The notes below the pieces were generated by a model, which worked only from the letters and a program-made list of their open reading frames with translations, was not told the origin of the DNA and did no database searches. Both the position numbers and the translations under genes were made by a program. 64,000 bases of DNA from Microlunatus soli (GTDB taxonomy: Bacteria; Actinomycetota; Actinomycetes; Propionibacteriales; Propionibacteriaceae). This document shows positions 44,464-51,971 of the stretch, piece by piece; within the stretch, counting starts at the first letter, position 1, and every line of letters begins with the position of its first letter. Location of the stretch: positions 558,001 through 622,000 of the forward strand of contig NZ_LT629772.1 of the NCBI RefSeq assembly GCF_900105385.1, read 5' to 3'.

Positions 44464-44707
44464 TTCAGCCTCGATTTCGCCGTCCGGCGCAGCGGTAACT
44501 GATCGGTACCCTCCAAACGGCACCAAGACTCGTACGCCGCGGACCAGCAGCCATCGAGCAAGGGCTGGTCCTGTCGCCGCAGAACTTCATACGTGGGCGA
44601 CGACTCGCGATCCCGATGTCGTATGAGTTACGCGGTCGGCGGCCTCAGCCCGGGATACAACCAATTGACACAACATCTCGATCGTGCCGACGACTGCACC
44701 CGAGGGC
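44464..44707. other. 244-bp convergent gap
   Basis: No gene is seen. CATACG (44588-44593) and CGTATG (44620-44625) form a spaced inverted repeat with matching ACT/AGT flanks, which could fold as a long-loop stem between the converging genes. No U-run is present. Confidence 0.35.
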
Positions 44708-45655
44708 TCACCTGTCGGTCGGGGTGAACCTCGCCCACTCCTTGACGGCGTAGGCATTGCCTTCCCGCTTCACCTCAACCGCTCCGTGGCCGGGCAGGTG
44801 CGCCGGGAGCACGAGCGACCGGGTGTCTGCGGCGAGCTCGAGGAACCGCCCTCGCTGCCGTACCGCTGCGGGCACGTCCTCGCTCAGGCAGGCTTCGACG
44901 CCAGGCTCGGCCAGCTGAAGCGGCGTGTGCATCAGGTCGCCGACGAACAGAGCCCGATCCCCACGGGACTCGAGCACCAGTACCGAGGACCCAGGAGTGT
45001 GACCGGGCGCAGGTACGAGCGACAGGTTGGCGTCAATGCGGTGGCTGCCCTCCCAGAGCACCGCCCTGCCGTGGCGACGAACCGGCAGCACGCTGTCTTC
45101 GAACATGTTCTGGTTCCCCAGCGCCGCATTGATCCCGGCGAGCGACCCGCGCTTGGGGTGAGCGTTGAGTGGGTTCCAGAAGTCGTAGTCCGCGCGAGGG
45201 ATGACGTACTCGGCGTTGGGAAACGCCGGAATCCACGCGCGCCCGTCGAGGCGCGTGTTCCAGCCGACGTGGTCGGCATGCAGGTGCGTGTTGACCACGA
45301 CGTCGACGTCCTCGGGGGCGACCCCGGCCGCGGCGAGACGACCGACGAAGTCACTGTTCAGACGCGACCACTGGTCGACGTAGGGACGCTCCTTGTGGTT
45401 GCCGAGCCCGGTGTCGACGAGAATCGTTCGACCCTCGCTGCGTAGCACCCACGTCTGCACGTACGTCAGGAAAAAGGTGGTTGCCGGGTCCCAGAAATGC
45501 GGCGCGAGCCAGTCCTGATGGGACCGCCAGGTCTCGTCGGTGGTGCCGGGGAAGACGTCGCGGGCCGGAGCCATCGGCGCCTGCCATTCGACGACCCTGG
45601 TGAGGCGCACGTCGCCGAGCTCGATCGTGTCGACAAAGGCCTGCTGAGCTGTCAT
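44708..45655 (-). CDS. MBL-fold metallo-hydrolase (lactonase-like)
   Basis: Metallo-beta-lactamase fold enzyme of 315 residues. The metal motif is NTHLHADHVGW (HxHxDH); further ligands are His in APGHTPGSS, Asp in LFVGDLMHTP and His in LPAHLPGHG. The general build matches N-acyl-homoserine-lactone lactonase-like hydrolases, but the substrate is unknown. Divergent from an AraC-family gene, which may regulate it. Codon choice and wording differ slightly from neighbours, a weak hint of transfer. Confidence 0.87.
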   Translation of the reverse strand: MTAQQAFVDTIELGDVRLTRVVEWQAPMAPARDVFPGTTDETWRSHQDWLAPHFWDPATTFFLTYVQTWVLRSEGRTILVDTGLGNHKERPYVDQWSRLNSDFVGRLAAAGVAPEDVDVVVNTHLHADHVGWNTRLDGRAWIPAFPNAEYVIPRADYDFWNPLNAHPKRGSLAGINAALGNQNMFEDSVLPVRRHGRAVLWEGSHRIDANLSLVPAPGHTPGSSVLVLESRGDRALFVGDLMHTPLQLAEPGVEACLSEDVPAAVRQRGRFLELAADTRSLVLPAHLPGHGAVEVKREGNAYAVKEWARFTPTDR

Positions 45656-45744
45656 GCCACCACGCTAGGCAGGGCCGTCGACCGTCTCCATGCGTGGAAA
45701 CGCCATCGACATACGCGAGACGACCAGTGCCAGGTCCGCCTCCG

Positions 45745-45750
45745 TAGGCT
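45745..45750 (+). promoter_or_regulatory. -10 element of a leaderless promoter
   Basis: TAGGCT ends six bases before the ATG at 45757, so transcription would begin at or next to the start codon. No ribosome site lies before the ATG, in keeping with a leaderless message. The -35 is not clear. Confidence 0.45.
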
Positions 45751-45756
45751 GTCGGC

Positions 45757-46698
45757 ATGGACGTGTTCAGTCAGGTGATCGCGTCGACACGAGCAGGACG
45801 CGCCAAGTTCAACCGCACCCGGCGGACCGGCATGTGGGGCAACAGCTACGGGCCCTACCCCGGTGCCGGCTTCCACGTGCTGCTGCACGGCTCGTGCTGG
45901 TTCGTGCCACCGCACGGAGAGCCGGTACAGCTGAGCGCGGGCGACGTGGTCTTCCTGCCGCACGGCGCCCGGCACGGCATGTCCGACCGGGCCGACCGCG
46001 TCGTCGACGACCTGCCCGCCGCCGAGCTGGGGAGCTCGGCCGAGACGCAGGATCCGGCTGACCCGCGAGACGTGCACGCTGATCTGCTGTGCGGCGCCTA
46101 CCGACTCGACCGCGGCGATGCCCACCCGCTGCTGCGGACGTTGCCGGGCTTCCTGCTCCTCTCGTCGGAGAGGCACGGCTCCTTGCGCTCGGTGGTCGAC
46201 CTGCTCAGTGCCGAGCTCGCGCATCCGCGCCCCGGCACGGATGCCTCGTTGCCCGCGCTCCTGGATCTCTTGCTGGTCGACCTGCTACGCGGCTGGTTCG
46301 ACGAGGAGTCCACGCGCAACCCCGGCCGAGGCTGGCCGGCGGCATTGGCCGACCCGCTGCTGGCCGCGGCGTTGAATCGGATGCACGCCGAGCCCGGTTA
46401 CGAGTGGACCGTGGCAGGCCTCGGCGCCACGGTGAACATGTCGAAGACCACGTTCGCCAGGAGGTTCACAGCGCTGATCGGACAACCGCCGATGACGTAC
46501 CTCACCTGGGTTCGGCTCAGCACCGCGGCCCGGCTGCTTCGCGAATCCGACATCCCGGTCTCCGCTATCGCCCACCAGGTGGGGTATGGGTCGCCGTTCG
46601 CCTTCGGCACCGCGTTCCGTCGGGAGTTCGGGACTGCCCCGGGCCTGTTCCGGCGCAGAGCTCGACAGGGACGCGTTGACAGCCCACAAGATCACTGA
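45757..46698 (+). CDS. AraC-family regulator with cupin-type sensor
   Basis: Transcription regulator of 313 residues. The sensor half has YGPYPGAGFHVLLHGSCWF and LSAGDVVFLPHGARHGM, as in cupin_6-type AraC proteins. The C-terminal HTH pair is WTVAGLGATVNMSKTTFARR and IPVSAIAHQVGYGSPFAFGT, ending FRREFGTAPGLFRRR. Divergent from the MBL hydrolase gene with 101 bases between; a dedicated switch for that enzyme is likely. Confidence 0.9.
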   Translation: MDVFSQVIASTRAGRAKFNRTRRTGMWGNSYGPYPGAGFHVLLHGSCWFVPPHGEPVQLSAGDVVFLPHGARHGMSDRADRVVDDLPAAELGSSAETQDPADPRDVHADLLCGAYRLDRGDAHPLLRTLPGFLLLSSERHGSLRSVVDLLSAELAHPRPGTDASLPALLDLLLVDLLRGWFDEESTRNPGRGWPAALADPLLAAALNRMHAEPGYEWTVAGLGATVNMSKTTFARRFTALIGQPPMTYLTWVRLSTAARLLRESDIPVSAIAHQVGYGSPFAFGTAFRREFGTAPGLFRRRARQGRVDSPQDH

Positions 46699-46817
46699 AT
46701 CGGTCTCCGGCATGAGCACCCGGCCCGGCGTGATCGCCAAGATCTCGGGCATCGCTCCTGGCCCCTGCCCGATTCCCGTTCCGACGACTCGCGGCTGATG
46801 CGCGGGGCCGCTCGACC

Positions 46818-46967
46818 GACCACGACGTCGGCACCGGCGACGATCGCCGACAACGCCACCCGGTCGGTGACATCACCTTGGACGTGATTCACACCGGTGA
46901 CCGCCTCAGTGGGACGCGAGCGGCTGAACGCCGTGACCTGGTGACCCCGGGCGGCGGCCGTATCGCT
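46818..46967 (-). pseudogene. remnant of an SDR-type NAD(P)H-binding oxidoreductase
   Basis: Minus-strand translation over this stretch gives SDTAAARGHQVTAFSRSRP followed by VNHVQGDVTDRVALSAIVAG and ADVVV. This matches strands 2 and 3 of atypical-SDR NAD(P)-binding proteins (a GHxVTAxxR turn, then GDVTD). The glycine-rich dinucleotide loop before it is gone and the frame loses similarity after ADVVV. It therefore cannot make a working enzyme. It abuts a broken HxlR-type gene on the other strand. Confidence 0.6.
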
Positions 46968-46972
46968 CGGGC

Positions 46973-47176
46973 TGCGTGACCAGACGCATCCTCGATCACA
47001 TCGGCGACCGGTGGACCGTCCTCATCGTGGGCGCGCTCGGTGACGGCGACGCCCGGTTCTCCGAGCTTCGACGGCGGGTCGAGGGGGTCTCGCAGAAGAT
47101 GCTGCCCCAGACGCTGCGCGGCCTCGAACGCGACGGACTTGTCCGCCGCACGGGTCCTCCCCGAAGTCCGGAGTGA
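46973..47176 (+). pseudogene. truncated HxlR-family regulator
   Basis: The frame reads CVTRRILDHIGDRWTVLIVG then RFSELRRRVEGVSQKMLPQT and LRGLERDGLVRRT, clear HxlR winged-helix sequence including the family's lone Cys. The normal N-terminal 10-20 residues with a start are absent; GTG 46976 is the only start-like codon. After RRTG the frame gives PPRSPE and stops, losing the wing and dimerisation helix. A shortened protein could still be made from the GTG, but it is most likely a gene remnant. Confidence 0.65.
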
Positions 47177-47200
47177 ACCGACCTCCTGACGGCCGCTACG

Positions 47201-48055
47201 TCACCAGTGTGTGTGTCGGGGCACCCGTTGGCAGTGCGGGCAACGGAAGGAGGAGCGGTTCATGAACGCCTCCCGCCGGATCGCGTGCCCGCAGCGCGAG
47301 CAGGGCTCGCCCTCGCGGCCGTAGACGTTGAGCGAACGGTCGAAGTAGCCGCTGTTGCCGTTCACGTTGACGTACAGCTCGTCGAAGCTGGTGCCGCCTT
47401 CTCCGAGCGCGGCCGCCATCACCGCGGTGGCGGCGTCGAGCAACTCGACCAGCTGCTTGCGGGTGGTGTGTTCGGTCGCCCGGGCGTAGTGCAGCCGGGC
47501 TAGCCACAGTGCCTCGTCGGCGTAGATGTTGCCGATCCCGGAGACCACGTTCTGGTCCAGCAGCGCCCGCTTCAGGCCGGTCCGCTTGCGGCGCAGCCGA
47601 TCGGCGACCTGGACCGCGACGAACGCCGGGTCGAACGGATCGAGGCCGATGTGAGCGATCTCGGCGGGAAGTTCTGCGCCGTCGGGTGCCAGCGACAGGC
47701 CGCCGAACATCCGCTGGTCGACGAAGCGGACCTGCGGCCCGCCGTCGGTGAAACTGAAGCGGATCCGGGTGTTCGGTGCATCCGCGATCTCTGCGTCGGC
47801 GACCAGGAACTGGCCGCTCATCCCCAGGTGGGCAAGGATCGCGTCGCCGTCGGTCAGCGGCAGCCAGAGATACTTGCCGCGGCGTCGGGGGTGATCGAAG
47901 GTACGGCCGGTGAGGGTGGCGGCGAAGTCGGCGGGTCCGCCCGGATGGCGTCGGACGGGCCGCGGATGCAGCACCTCGACGGCCGCGATCGTCCGGCCGG
48001 CGAGCGCTTCATCGAGACCCCGTCGGACGACCTCGACCTCAGGAAGCTCCGGCAC
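47201..48055 (-). CDS. mutM: formamidopyrimidine-DNA glycosylase MutM (Fpg)
   Basis: Removes 8-oxoguanine and FaPy lesions and cleaves at the site. GTG 48055 gives (M)[13 protein letters not shown]; the Pro after the start is the catalytic nucleophile. Other landmarks are [23 protein letters not shown] and the zinc finger [13 protein letters not shown] with RCPHCQ. About 284 residues, normal length. Its start lies inside the end of rnc (17-base overlap). Confidence 0.95.
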   Translation of the reverse strand: MPELPEVEVVRRGLDEALAGRTIAAVEVLHPRPVRRHPGGPADFAATLTGRTFDHPRRRGKYLWLPLTDGDAILAHLGMSGQFLVADAEIADAPNTRIRFSFTDGGPQVRFVDQRMFGGLSLAPDGAELPAEIAHIGLDPFDPAFVAVQVADRLRRKRTGLKRALLDQNVVSGIGNIYADEALWLARLHYARATEHTTRKQLVELLDAATAVMAAALGEGGTSFDELYVNVNGNSGYFDRSLNVYGREGEPCSRCGHAIRREAFMNRSSFRCPHCQRVPRHTHW

Positions 48056-48842
48056 CGGATCCGGGTTCGGCGGCTGCCTCGTCGGCGGCTGCCACCAGGG
48101 CACCGACCTCGTCCAGCGGCTGTTCGACGGCGGTGCGGAGCTCGTTGAAGGCGCTGGCCGCGGCCTTCTGCTCGGCTTCCTTCTTGTTGTGACCGACGCC
48201 GGGGTCGTACTGCTTGCCGTCGATCAGTACCCGGGCGGTGAAGGTCTTGGCGTGATCGGGACCGGTCTCGGTCACCACGTACTGCGGCGCCGGCAGCCCG
48301 TTCAGCGAGCACAGCTCCTGCAGACTGGTCTTCCAGTCCAGGCCGGCGCCCAGGGTGGCGACCTCGGCCATCACCGGGTCGAAGAGATGGTGCACGAAGC
48401 GGCGGGCGCTGTCGATGCCCTCGGCGACGAAGACGGCGCCGATCACGGCTTCGGTGGTGTCGGCCAGGATCGAGGACTTGTCTCGGCCACCGGTGGTCTC
48501 CTCGCCGCGTCCCAGTTTGACCAGGGAGCCGAGGTCGAGCCCACGGGCGACCTCGGCCAACGCACGGGAATTGACGACCGCGGCGCGGAGCTTGGCCAAT
48601 TGGCCCTCGCTCATGTCCGGGTTGGTGCTGAACAGATGTTCGGTCACCACCAGCCCCAGCACCGAGTCGCCGAGGAACTCCAGCCGTTCGTTGGTGGGCA
48701 GACCACCCTGCTCGTAGGCGTACGAACGGTGGGTCAGGGCACGATCAAGGAGCCCGGGATCGATGGTGATCCCGAGCTCTGCCAGCACCTCGAAGGCTCC
48801 CGGGTGTTCCGGGTGCGCTGTGGAATTCGGCTGCTCTGCCAA
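48039..48842 (-). CDS. rnc: ribonuclease III
   Basis: Double-strand RNA endonuclease for rRNA processing. Signature [16 protein letters not shown], metal residues in [15 protein letters not shown], then a dsRBD from about residue 170 with [20 protein letters not shown]. The best start is an unusual TTG at 48842 ([15 protein letters not shown]), since the frame upstream runs through rpmF and holds no ATG or GTG after the rpmF stop. Ribosome site is weak, so expression may depend on coupling from rpmF. About 267 residues with a short acidic Ala/Gly tail. Confidence 0.93.
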   Translation of the reverse strand: MAEQPNSTAHPEHPGAFEVLAELGITIDPGLLDRALTHRSYAYEQGGLPTNERLEFLGDSVLGLVVTEHLFSTNPDMSEGQLAKLRAAVVNSRALAEVARGLDLGSLVKLGRGEETTGGRDKSSILADTTEAVIGAVFVAEGIDSARRFVHHLFDPVMAEVATLGAGLDWKTSLQELCSLNGLPAPQYVVTETGPDHAKTFTARVLIDGKQYDPGVGHNKKEAEQKAAASAFNELRTAVEQPLDEVGALVAAADEAAAEPGSGAGAS

Positions 48843-48868
48843 GATCGTTTGTCCCGTACGGGAGTGGG

Positions 48869-49060
48869 TCAGGAAGCCAGCACCTGGCGGCGTTCGCCGC
48901 GGGGACCGTACTGACCGCAGGCCGGGCAGGCGGTGTGCGGCAGGTGCTTCTCCCGGCAAGCCGGATTGGCGCAGGTGACCAGGGTGGGAGCGGAGGTCTT
49001 CCACTGCGACCGGCGGTGCCGGGTGTTGCTGCGGGACATCCGACGCTTCGGAACGGCCAC
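48869..49060 (-). CDS. rpmF: 50S ribosomal protein L32
   Basis: 63-residue large-subunit protein starting [21 protein letters not shown] zinc-type pair is kept: [23 protein letters not shown] start with GAGGAG upstream. Position between the DUF177 gene and rnc is standard. Confidence 0.97.
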   Translation of the reverse strand: MAVPKRRMSRSNTRHRRSQWKTSAPTLVTCANPACREKHLPHTACPACGQYGPRGERRQVLAS

Positions 49061-49143
49061 GATCTTCTCCTCGTAATCGCCACGGACACTGTCGCGTCCG
49101 CGTCACTTCACAGCCCTGCGGTCTGCTCAGGACTTCCTGGCTC

Positions 49144-49704
49144 TCAGGACTCTTCGCCCGGCCATGCCGCGAGACCTGACCACCGAGGATCGACCGGGGC
49201 CTGGTGACCGTGCTCCGGATCGGCGTTCAGATCAGCCCCGCACTCGGGACACAGACCCAGACAATCCGGCCGGCACAGCGGCTGGAACGGCAGGTCGAGC
49301 ACAACGGAGTCGCGCAGCACCGGTTCGAGATCGATCAGATCACCATTCAGGTGCCTGATCTCTTCCTCGGTCTCGGTGTCCTCGGACTCCTTGTCGGGAT
49401 AGACGTACAGCTCCTGGAAGTCCACGACCGTCTCATCGGTCAGGTCCACCAGGCACCGAACGCACTGCCCCGCCAACCGAGCATCGGCCGTGCCTGTCAC
49501 CAGCACTCCCTCGACCACTGATTCGAGTCGCAGATCCAACTCGATCGGTGAGCCTTGGGGTACCCCGATCACTTCGATCCCCAGCTCCGCTGGCGCCTCC
49601 GCGGTCCGCTGGACCTGCATCATCCGCCCGGCTCCCCGGCCCAGATCGTGGGTGTCGATCACCAGATCCGAGTACGGTTCCCTCGAGCGAGCTGCCGTAT
49701 CCAC
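49144..49704 (-). CDS. YceD/DUF177 family protein
   Basis: Conserved partner of rpmF; homologues are linked to 23S rRNA accumulation. 186 residues with a CVRCLVDL pair in the middle and a C-terminal [13 protein letters not shown] cluster, which probably binds zinc. The region [20 protein letters not shown] is the family hallmark. GTG start. It lies 83 bases before rpmF. Confidence 0.92.
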   Translation of the reverse strand: MDTAARSREPYSDLVIDTHDLGRGAGRMMQVQRTAEAPAELGIEVIGVPQGSPIELDLRLESVVEGVLVTGTADARLAGQCVRCLVDLTDETVVDFQELYVYPDKESEDTETEEEIRHLNGDLIDLEPVLRDSVVLDLPFQPLCRPDCLGLCPECGADLNADPEHGHQAPVDPRWSGLAAWPGEES

Positions 49705-49892
49705 AAGCAGTTCCCTTCAGCGCAGCGGTCAGAACATCGTCATGACCGACGCCCAACTCTAGCCGTCCCCGGTCGGCCTGGCCAAATCACACCCGGTAAC
49801 ACCAGTTCCCGCGCAACTTCGGTGTTCCCGCACGCCCTCCAGCTCGCGCGGCAGCCTCAAAAGTGCGCGGGAACGGTGTCCTTGGGGCGGGG

Positions 49893-50405
49893 TCAGTCGA
49901 GAGTGGGTAGTTCGGTCGCGCGTTGCCGGCGGTCCTCCGCCGGCTCGGCGTTCCGGTCGGCCAGCCGCTTGCGTGCGGTCCGGACCTGGCTGCCGGTCTT
50001 GGCCAGCACCGATTCGAAGCTGGCCATCCGGGAGTCGATGAAGACGTCGACCTCACGGCGCAGCGCCTCGGCCTCGTGCTCGGCGTCGGCGATGATCTTG
50101 GCTGCGTGTTCCTCGGCGACCTTGACCTGGGAACTGTGCGCGGCCTGGTCCAGGGCGTGCTGGTTGGCGTCGGCGACGATCTGGGCTGCCTGCGCCTCGC
50201 CGTCGGCGATCTTGGCCTTCTGCTGCTCGATCACCGAGCGGGCCTCGTCGAGTTCCTTCGGCATCGTCTCGGCGATCTCGTCGATCACCTTGAGCACCTC
50301 GGACCGGTTGACCACGCAGGACGCCGACATCGGCATCGCGCGCGCAGACGCGATCAGCTCCCGCAGTTGCTCCAACCGGGCCTCGGCCGTCGGCTCCTCG
50401 GGCAT
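49893..50405 (-). CDS. sepIVA: SepIVA-like DivIVA-type coiled-coil protein
   Basis: Cytoplasmic coiled-coil protein of about 170 residues. A short conserved head (LEQLRELIASARAMPMSASC) leads to VVNRSEVLKVIDEI and a long helix rich in Ala, Glu and Gln (QQKAKIADGEAQAAQIVADA). The head, the coil and the place between DUF177 and coaD match mycobacterial SepIVA, which regulates division and envelope growth. ATG 50405 has GGGAGG about nine bases upstream. Confidence 0.8.
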   Translation of the reverse strand: MPEEPTAEARLEQLRELIASARAMPMSASCVVNRSEVLKVIDEIAETMPKELDEARSVIEQQKAKIADGEAQAAQIVADANQHALDQAAHSSQVKVAEEHAAKIIADAEHEAEALRREVDVFIDSRMASFESVLAKTGSQVRTARKRLADRNAEPAEDRRQRATELPTLD

Positions 50406-50782
50406 CGATGAATCCTCCCGTCCCGGGTCTACCGGGCGCGCATTCGTGTGGCTACATGTTCCGCTGGACGAGCCGCCCGGTCCCCTCCCGGGTGACCGGA
50501 CGACATCCCGACGCACAGCGGACAAGAATCTAGTCGCTGCGGACCGTTATACAAACTTTACGTTCTTTCCCGCCGTGGCGGGACCCGAGGAGGGCGCTGA
50601 ACAACTGGCTCGTCGCGAGCACCGCGATGTGCGTGCACGGGCACGTCGCGGGAGCGAAGGCGGGCCGGGGCCCGTCGAGCGAGCGCGACGCGCCCGCGTC
50701 TGTGCAGCGTGGCGCGCAGCGGAGCGAATTGTTCAGCGGCCTCCTCCAGGTCGGGATTACCTCGTCCCGACACCCGAACGAC
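50406..50782. other. 377-bp gap with a possible sepIVA promoter
   Basis: No gene is seen. On the minus strand TATAAC (50546-50551) in an AT-rich patch resembles a -10 for sepIVA. CCCGCC (50569-50574) and GGCGGG (50577-50582) form a tight hairpin next to it, without a U-run. The rest is GC-rich and featureless. Confidence 0.4.
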
Positions 50783-51313
50783 TCAACCGTCGCCCGATGT
50801 TGCGAGCTTGGCCCGGGTCCGGGCCGCGATCGCCGGGGTGACGAACTGGTCGAAGTCACCGCCGAACCGGGCGATGTCACGGACCAGACTGGACGAGACG
50901 TACGACCACCGTGCGGCTGCCGGCAGGAACAGCGTCTCCACGCCACTCATCGCCGTGTTCATCTGGGCCATCTGCATCTCGAAGTCGAAGTCGGCGGCGA
51001 CCCGGATCCCCTTCACCACGCAGTCGATCCGCTGCGCGGTGCAGTAGTCGACGAGCAGCCCGTCCAGCAGGTGCACCTCGATCTCACCGGGGATGTCTGC
51101 ACACACCTCGGCGAGCAACTCGACCCGCTCCCGGGGCGTGAAGATCGCGGTCTTGCTGCTGTTGTTGCCGACCAGGACGTGCACCACGTCGAACTGTCTC
51201 GCGGTCCGCGCGATGATGTCCAGGTGACCGCGGGTCGCCGGATCGTACGATCCCGGGCAGGCCGCGCGCCGTGGCTGCGCATTGCCCGGCTGTTGTGCCT
51301 CGTCATCGGCCAC
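50783..51313 (-). CDS. coaD: phosphopantetheine adenylyltransferase CoaD
   Basis: Fourth step of coenzyme A synthesis, ATP plus phosphopantetheine to dephospho-CoA. The family start ACPGSYDPATRGHLDII holds the HxGH-type site as TRGH. Later motifs are VVKGIRVAADFDFEMQMA and WSYVSSSLVRDIARFGGD (ISSTxxR type). About 176 residues from GTG 51313; this leaves an 18-residue N-terminal extension, so a later start is possible but none is visible. Confidence 0.93.
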   Translation of the reverse strand: MADDEAQQPGNAQPRRAACPGSYDPATRGHLDIIARTARQFDVVHVLVGNNSSKTAIFTPRERVELLAEVCADIPGEIEVHLLDGLLVDYCTAQRIDCVVKGIRVAADFDFEMQMAQMNTAMSGVETLFLPAAARWSYVSSSLVRDIARFGGDFDQFVTPAIAARTRAKLATSGDG

Positions 51314-51364
51314 CCTGCTGTCCCTTCGCTCACTCACACCCGCGCCGGCGGCGCAGGCCACCCA

Positions 51365-51943
51365 TCATCGCTGCCAGAAATGCAGCACGGTCTCGCCGTA
51401 GTTCTTGGTCCAGACGTCGGCCGGATCCTCCGGCCAGGTCAGTTCCTCGCTCCGCGCGGACCGCTCGACGACCACCAGGGCGTCGTCGGTGATCCAGCCC
51501 TGCTCCAGCAGGGTCGCCAGCTGGCCGCTCAGCCGGGCCGAGTTCAACTCGTACGGCGGGTCGAGGAAGATCACGTCGTATTCACCCGGCGGTGGGGAGC
51601 CGATCACGTCCTCCACCCGTCCGGTCCGGACCTGGGCGCCGACGTCCAGTTCGCGGATGTTCTCGCCGATGATCCTGGCGGTCCGCCGATCGGACTCGAC
51701 CATCAGCACCCGGGTCGCTCCCCTGCTGGCCGCCTCCAACCCGACGGCCCCGGACCCGGCGTACAGGTCGAGGAACGCCAACCCGGCCAACTGATCCTCC
51801 GCCCCTGACCCGGCCGTCCCGGCCCAGGAGGCGATGATCGAGAACAACGCCTCCCGGACCCGGTCACTGGTCGGTCGGGTCCGGTCACCCGGTGGGGTCG
51901 TCAGTCGACGTCCCCGCCGGCTGCCGGCAACGATCCGGCTCAT
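51365..51943 (-). CDS. rsmD: 16S rRNA m2G966 methyltransferase RsmD
   Basis: SAM-dependent methyltransferase for G966 of 16S rRNA. It begins MSRIVAGSRRGRRL, with TRPTSDRVREALFSII, the SAM motif FLDLYAGSGAVGLEAASRGA and catalytic DPPY in VIFLDPPYEL. 192 residues, normal length. It precedes coaD, the usual order, and follows recG by 28 bases. Confidence 0.95.
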   Translation of the reverse strand: MSRIVAGSRRGRRLTTPPGDRTRPTSDRVREALFSIIASWAGTAGSGAEDQLAGLAFLDLYAGSGAVGLEAASRGATRVLMVESDRRTARIIGENIRELDVGAQVRTGRVEDVIGSPPPGEYDVIFLDPPYELNSARLSGQLATLLEQGWITDDALVVVERSARSEELTWPEDPADVWTKNYGETVLHFWQR

Positions 51944-51971
51944 CGAGCTCCGTTCCCGATCACGCTGTTGA

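Noticed and set aside
44464-44707. tRNA or small RNA gene
   Set aside because: I looked for acceptor and T-arm patterns (GGTTC-type loops, CCA end) and found none; only a spaced inverted repeat remains.
50569-50582. Intrinsic terminator after coaD
   Set aside because: The hairpin is short with a two-base centre and no U-run follows on either strand.
50406-50782. Missed small gene before coaD
   Set aside because: Short frames exist on both strands but none has a start with a ribosome site and a protein-like composition.
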